A stretch of DNA of 64,000 nucleotides from Neorhodopirellula lusitana (GTDB lineage Bacteria > Planctomycetota > Planctomycetia > Pirellulales > Pirellulaceae): NCBI RefSeq assembly GCF_900182915.1, contig NZ_FXUG01000004.1:371498-435497 (forward strand), given 5' to 3'. The position numbers were made by a program, and so were the translations under genes. The notes under the pieces are model-generated. The model did no database searches. It was not told the DNA's origin and saw only the letters and a list, made by a program, of their open reading frames with translations. This document shows, one piece after another, positions 60,642 through 64,000 of this stretch (within the stretch, counting starts at the first letter, position 1; each line of letters opens with the position of its first letter).

Positions 60642-62504
60642 TCAAGCCGACTTCGCGGCCGCGTAGCCCGAACGTCCCTCCTTGACCCCACGCGACAAGA
60701 CATTGGCCAGTGCCCGCTTGGGCTTATCGCCAACTAGCCTGCCTGTCGCCCCCATTCGCTCGCGGAGTCGACATCCAATACTAGAACGCAGGAACTCGTA
60801 GAACTCAGCCTCCACCACCACGCTTCTCTGTCTTGTGTCCAAACGGCTTATTTCCTCGCGCCAGTTTTCAAGTGGCGGGATCGACAACGTCCAAAACCCT
60901 GGACGAGACTCCGTCGCTCGAATCCCGGTCAGAAACAATCGTCGTGATGCTGTCTTGATCTCAACCGTCACCCGCACTGCTTCCTCTCCATCAAATTGCT
61001 TTACATGCACCTTGGGCGGCTGAGCAAAACCTGACAAACGAGCTTCCACAGCATCACTGCCGGGACGCCGGCGTCCTTCTCGCCCCGGACCACGCTGGCC
61101 TGCCGCATACTGCTCCGCTGAAACGTTGCCTTGCGCCCCAGGCAAACGATCGATCGGACTTGGCATCTGCGATGGATCAGTGGGCTTGGCTACGTGAACG
61201 TAAATCGTTGTCGTCTCTAACCGCACGTGCCCCAGCACTTTCTGGATACGTCGAATATCACAGCCATCTTCGAAGCTATGCGTCGCGAATGAATGACGCA
61301 AACTGTGTGGCGTCGCGTCCTTCGTGATGCCCGCAATCGCAACAGCCTTTTTCATCGCCCTTTGAGCCGTTCGGGCCGACAGATATCTCACGGAATGAGA
61401 CTTAGCCCGAACCACAGCGTCGCTCGGGAACAAATAGGCATCACGATTAAACTGACTCTTGATCGCTGTAAACATGGTTCGGTAAGCCTCCGGCAACATC
61501 ACCTGACGATCCACATTGCCCTTACCCTGCACGACCGAAATCGTATTGCGTTCTAAATCAATTTCACGCCAACGCACTCGTACAACTTCGCTCACCCGCA
61601 TGCCAGTGGCATACATTAAACCCAACAATAATTTATCGCGTATCGAAACGGCGGACTCCAACAGCCTTTGAACTTCTTCTTTACTCAAGACCACCGGTTG
61701 CTTCTTGTCTCGACGCGGTGTTTCAAGCCCTAGCGTGATATCGAGAAAACACATCTTGTCGAACAGGGTACGAATCGCTGTTGAGTGAACGCGTACCAAT
61801 GCGAAACCCTTGTCCGACTGAACCAAATACAGCAAATACTCTCGGACCATCTCACGATCGATTTCGTGGGGCAATCTGCCCGACCAACGCAACAACGAAG
61901 CGATTGCATTCAGGTAAGATTTGATCGTCTGCCTTTTGTAGTTCCGGATCAACAACTCCCGCCGCAGCAAATCAATGAACTCGTCCGCGGAAGGCCGCTG
62001 CGTCCTCAAATCAACAACCGCCATCTCGCTCCGGAAATCCCGCGTATCGATCACCTGCTCACGCGGTGACTCACGGCCAACTGCCGCCCGGTAAGCCGTC
62101 GTGTCCCGGTAACGATGGATGGGCTCCGCCAAAACAGGCCCCGGACAATGGCTCCTTAAATTGCCGCTTGATCCATCACCTCGAGGGCTCAACTCACCGC
62201 CATCGCTTGCACCTACATCGCCCACGACTCTAGCACCGGGAGCCACTCTTGAACTGCGCCCCACTCCTGAACTGATTTCCGAGTCATGATGTTCAGCCGA
62301 GGTTGCAGAACGGCGATTGGAGCTTGAACGATCCGATTCAACCTGATCCACACCAACATCCTGTCGCCCCCGCTCCCGACCAGCATTCGTCGTCGCCGAA
62401 GCCACTCCGCGGAACGGGACCGGATGCGAACGTTCATGCGCCGCCTCGGCAACCTGGCGACGATTATGCCTAGCAGCCTCCGCGAAAAGGTCATTTGGAT
62501 CCAT
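60642..62504 (-). CDS. intI: Integron-integrase-like tyrosine recombinase with long extensions
   Basis: A 620-residue protein from ATG 62504 (MDPNDLFAEA). The recombinase part covers ~165-448. It has catalytic Arg293 in YATGMRVSEV, Lys318 in QGKGNVDRQ, HSLR at His390-Arg393 (PHSLRHSFATH), His416 in LGHVRLETT and Tyr425 in TTTIYVHV, and then SQMPSPIDRLPG. From ITKDATPHSLRHSFATH onward it resembles class 1 IntI closely, including the C-terminal SPxD-x-LP. The ~165-residue N-terminal part is low in complexity (another ATG lies at residue 161), and ~170 residues follow the core. The extra IntI patch before the HxxR box seems absent. It is divergent from the cassette array. Confidence 0.9.
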   Translation of the reverse strand: MDPNDLFAEAARHNRRQVAEAAHERSHPVPFRGVASATTNAGRERGRQDVGVDQVESDRSSSNRRSATSAEHHDSEISSGVGRSSRVAPGARVVGDVGASDGGELSPRGDGSSGNLRSHCPGPVLAEPIHRYRDTTAYRAAVGRESPREQVIDTRDFRSEMAVVDLRTQRPSADEFIDLLRRELLIRNYKRQTIKSYLNAIASLLRWSGRLPHEIDREMVREYLLYLVQSDKGFALVRVHSTAIRTLFDKMCFLDITLGLETPRRDKKQPVVLSKEEVQRLLESAVSIRDKLLLGLMYATGMRVSEVVRVRWREIDLERNTISVVQGKGNVDRQVMLPEAYRTMFTAIKSQFNRDAYLFPSDAVVRAKSHSVRYLSARTAQRAMKKAVAIAGITKDATPHSLRHSFATHSFEDGCDIRRIQKVLGHVRLETTTIYVHVAKPTDPSQMPSPIDRLPGAQGNVSAEQYAAGQRGPGREGRRRPGSDAVEARLSGFAQPPKVHVKQFDGEEAVRVTVEIKTASRRLFLTGIRATESRPGFWTLSIPPLENWREEISRLDTRQRSVVVEAEFYEFLRSSIGCRLRERMGATGRLVGDKPKRALANVLSRGVKEGRSGYAAAKSA

Positions 62505-62622
62505 TGCATCCCCCTCTTTTGCCTGCCTGAGCCACAGAAGCGGGACTCGCCGTACACCCTTTTCCGAAAACCCCCGCACCTTCCAAAATTTCCCTACCGC
62601 CTCGAACCTAACGTTTTCGGCT

Positions 62623-62643
62623 ATCGAATCAAGAAAATTCGAT
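62623..62643. promoter_or_regulatory. Inverted repeat upstream of the integrase gene
   Basis: Perfect 7-bp arms ATCGAAT and ATTCGAT around CAAGAAA, ~120 bp before the integrase start. It could be an operator or an integrase accessory site; nothing in the sequence decides between these. Confidence 0.4.
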
Positions 62644-62738
62644 AAAGAAAACCAAACAGCAGCCATAGGAACGACCGCTCGATCCTTGCATCCCCCCATT
62701 AAAAACCCCAGAATAGCGTCTTTCCCGACAGCCCCTGC

Positions 62739-62771
62739 GTTTATCGCGACAGGCTGTCGCCTATAAACATG
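62739..62771. other. Putative attI site with a long palindrome
   Basis: The palindrome GTTTAT-C-GCGACAG-G-CTGTCGC-CT-ATAAAC (62739-62768) ends three bases before the G of a GTT core at 62771-62773. The first cassette begins at that core. Its position between integrase and cassette array is where attI must lie. TATAAA at 62762-62767 could also serve as the -10 of a cassette promoter. Confidence 0.6.
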
Positions 62772-63378
62772 TTGGCGGACGCAGGTGAGCTACGATCTCG
62801 ACGTATTCCTGACTTCTGACGTCTTCCCCGAGGCTGCGTTCACCGCGTTGCTCTCCGACCTCGGAGTCACACGGGAAGACGAATCAGACCGGTTTGGCCG
62901 ACACTGGACGACCACGATCGAACCCTCCGCTGTATTTACGTCCGTCCGTGAACTTTCAGGCGAGCACTTATTCGGCTATGAACGTGGGTACAAATGGTCC
63001 ATCGGTGTGTACGCCAATTCCGGTTGTCCTCCTCAAACGCGTTGGGCGCAATTCGCGATACCGTTTCGTTGTCTGACGCTGTTGACGGGTGCGATTGCCT
63101 ACGACCCTCAGACTGGTGCATTCTTCGATGACCCTATTTCATACCGTAACTTTGCGGGCGTGGCGATTCCACGTTGGTCCGGCCTTCCCAGGCAAATGCG
63201 TCATCTCGGTGTGATGTCAGACGATGGCGTTCCTAAGTTCTAGCGTCCGCCAACATGGTTTTTACGCTAGGCCTTCGGCACACCTTCCTCGGTTGGTCAC
63301 GCGTGCTGGCCCTGGTACAATTTCTCGCAATTCAGACATCGCTCGCTTCGTTTAGGGCGGTGTCGTAAAAACCTTCCA
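62772..63378 (+). mobile_element. Integron gene cassette 1
   Basis: 607 bp from the attI-side TT to the crossover point in the first attC-like site. The start, TTGGCGGACGC, is the reverse complement of the start of its own attC (GCGTCCGCCAA at 63243-63253). The single ORF runs away from the integrase. Confidence 0.85.
62785..63243 (+). CDS. Cassette 1 hypothetical protein
   Basis: A 152-residue soluble protein from GTG 62785, only 13 bp into the cassette. The first residues are SYDLDVFLTSDVFPEAAF, with a central YERGYKWSIGVYANSGCP and a C-terminal IPRWSGLPRQMRHLGV. No signal peptide, membrane segment or known motif was recognised. The stop overlaps the start of the attC element. As usual for cassette genes, the function cannot be assigned. 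The GTG start has the purine-rich GGACGCAGG shortly before it. Confidence 0.75.
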   Translation: MSYDLDVFLTSDVFPEAAFTALLSDLGVTREDESDRFGRHWTTTIEPSAVFTSVRELSGEHLFGYERGYKWSIGVYANSGCPPQTRWAQFAIPFRCLTLLTGAIAYDPQTGAFFDDPISYRNFAGVAIPRWSGLPRQMRHLGVMSDDGVPKF

Positions 63379-63387
63379 TTAGCGGAC
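63245..63387 (+). repeat. attC-like recombination site, first copy
   Basis: A 143-bp element. Its outer ends GTCCGCCAA and TTAGCGGAC are nearly complementary, and next inside lie GGTTTTTACG and CGTAAAAACC, complementary over 10 bp with unequal spacers (three and five bases), like an attC unpaired spacer. A GCC-TTC-GGC mini-hairpin and ACACC/GGTGT follow. The crossover is expected between 63378 and 63379 in CCA/TT. Confidence 0.88.
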
Positions 63388-63908
63388 ACTAGATTTTCCC
63401 AATGTTAGCCTCAGCGTCTCAGGCCGCCAAGTTCTACGAGCAAGTTGTTCGCGATGGCTGCGTTTTCACTTTCGTTAACGACGGTGGGATGCTCGTCTAT
63501 CCGGTTCAGGCCATCGAGGTCGTTCCGTTTTGGTCAAGCCGGTCTCGCATGCTCACCGTCCTAAAGAATCACCCGAAATACGCCGTCTACGCGATCGACG
63601 AAACCGATTTGGTAACGTTCCTCGACCAAACGATGCCGCTACTTGCCGGCGAGGGCATACACGTTGGCGTAAACTGGTCGGGGGAACGCCTCACTGGCTA
63701 CAACCTACCGGTTGATGATGTGCTCACCAACATCGCATACTGGCAGGAGAAGGTTGCGACTGCTGATTGACCGTGTCCGCTAACATGGTTTTTACGCTAG
63801 GCCTTCGGCACACCTTCGTTGGTAGGCAACGGGCGCTCGCATTGGTACAATCATTCGCGATTCAAACATCGCCCGCTTCGTTTAGGGCGGTGTCGTAAAA
63901 ACCTTCCG
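63379..63908 (+). mobile_element. Integron gene cassette 2
   Basis: 530 bp between the crossover points of the two attC-like sites. The start TTAGCGGACAC is the reverse complement of GTGTCCGCTAA at the start of its own attC. It carries one ORF in the same direction as cassette 1. Confidence 0.88.
63402..63770 (+). CDS. Cassette 2 DUF2750-like protein
   Basis: A 122-residue protein from ATG 63402. The layout matches DUF2750: AAKFYEQVVRDGCVFTFVND, VVPFWSSRSRMLTVLKNHP, FLDQTMPLLAGEGIHVGVNW and the final SGERLTGY. The function of that family is not established. The stop lies five bases before the attC-like site. The assignment comes from pattern recognition, not a search. Confidence 0.8.
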   Translation: MLASASQAAKFYEQVVRDGCVFTFVNDGGMLVYPVQAIEVVPFWSSRSRMLTVLKNHPKYAVYAIDETDLVTFLDQTMPLLAGEGIHVGVNWSGERLTGYNLPVDDVLTNIAYWQEKVATAD

Positions 63909-63917
63909 TTGTCCGGA
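63775..63917 (+). repeat. attC-like recombination site, second copy
   Basis: The same 143-bp length as the first copy with no gaps and most positions identical, including ATGGTTTTTACGCTAGGCC and TTTAGGGCGGTGTCGTAAAA. Differences gather in the middle (63824-63857) and at the outer ends, which follow the cassette they belong to. Crossover is expected after G63908. Confidence 0.88.
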
Positions 63918-63930
63918 CGAGACCAATGGT

Positions 63931-64000
63931 GTGGCTGATCCATACAAATCCCCGACAACCGAAACTTCACTCGTTGATCCACCGATCACCGATGCGATCG
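63931..64000 (+). CDS. Cassette 3 ORF, 5' end only
   Basis: A frame from GTG 63931 is open to the window end and reads MADPYKSPTTETSLVDPPIT. That resembles the Asn/Asp-Pro-Tyr-x-Ser-Pro starts of many small planctomycete membrane proteins. It lies 22 bp into cassette 3. An alternative ATG at 63926 in another frame is also open. Only 23 codons are visible, so the call is tentative. Confidence 0.45.
   Translation, partial: MADPYKSPTTETSLVDPPITDAI

Noticed and set aside
62603..62619. Gram-positive-type SOS box (CGAAC-N4-GTTYG)
   Set aside because: The spacer is five bases and the right half is extended; planctomycete LexA specificity is unknown, so it is mentioned only as a weak candidate.

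Overview
The window comes from a planctomycete chromosome, most like Rhodopirellula or a related Pirellulaceae genus. This is inferred from gene content, not from a search. The pointers are a large secreted cadherin/dockerin protein with a planctomycete-type N-terminus, a dihydropteroate-synthase-like protein of the tetrahydromethanopterin group, Tat-exported Gfo/Idh/MocA oxidoreductases, DUF-level planctomycete hypotheticals, and an Asn/Asp-Pro-Tyr-x-Ser-Pro type protein start in the last cassette. Coding density is ordinary and no tRNA, rRNA, CRISPR array or insertion sequence was seen.

Positions 1-7145 hold the downstream half of a cbb3-type cytochrome oxidase locus: ccoO (3' end), ccoQ, ccoP, then the maturation set ccoG, fixH, a SafE/TauE-like membrane protein, the copper P-type ATPase ccoI and ccoS, many with overlapping stop/start codons. 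UDP-glucose dehydrogenase and an AraC-type regulator follow on the minus strand. Positions 10032-13351 hold a PIG-L deacetylase coupled to a Gfo/Idh/MocA oxidoreductase, plus a Tat-exported relative. Positions 13492-19312 (minus) carry a phosphatase/cytochrome fusion, the DHPS-like protein and the 1063-residue secreted protein. Positions 19588-28770 hold a secreted unknown protein, pyruvate dehydrogenase aceE and aceF, a family 2 glycosyltransferase, ychF and a small membrane protein. gltX (minus) and lolC/lolD (plus) follow.

Positions 34986-42871 form a tightly coupled five-gene plus-strand unit: two different P-loop GTPases with C-terminal membrane segments, a MotA/TolQ/ExbB proton-channel protein without an ExbD partner, a small secreted protein, and an eight-haem cytochrome with a TPR-like tail. 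I do not recognise this as a described system. Mannose-1-phosphate guanylyltransferase, rsfS, argS, a basic small protein and a WYL regulator come next, then a minus-strand block (short UvrA, CPBP protease, pgsA, NhaC antiporter), a hypothetical gene and clpC.

The right end (60642-64000) is a chromosomal integron, the most striking feature of the window. A tyrosine recombinase with an integron-integrase-like C-terminal core is transcribed leftward. Divergent from it is a cassette array whose two complete cassettes each carry one short ORF and end in a near-identical 143-bp attC-like site. The first bases of each complete cassette are the reverse complement of the first bases of its own attC, the expected signature of integron cassettes. 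The integrase is unusual: it has a ~165-residue N-terminal and a ~170-residue C-terminal extension, and appears to lack the extra patch that usually marks IntI proteins.

Repeats include two heptamer minisatellites (48636-48747 and 60514-60632), several copies of a REP-like palindromic element, and intrinsic terminators.
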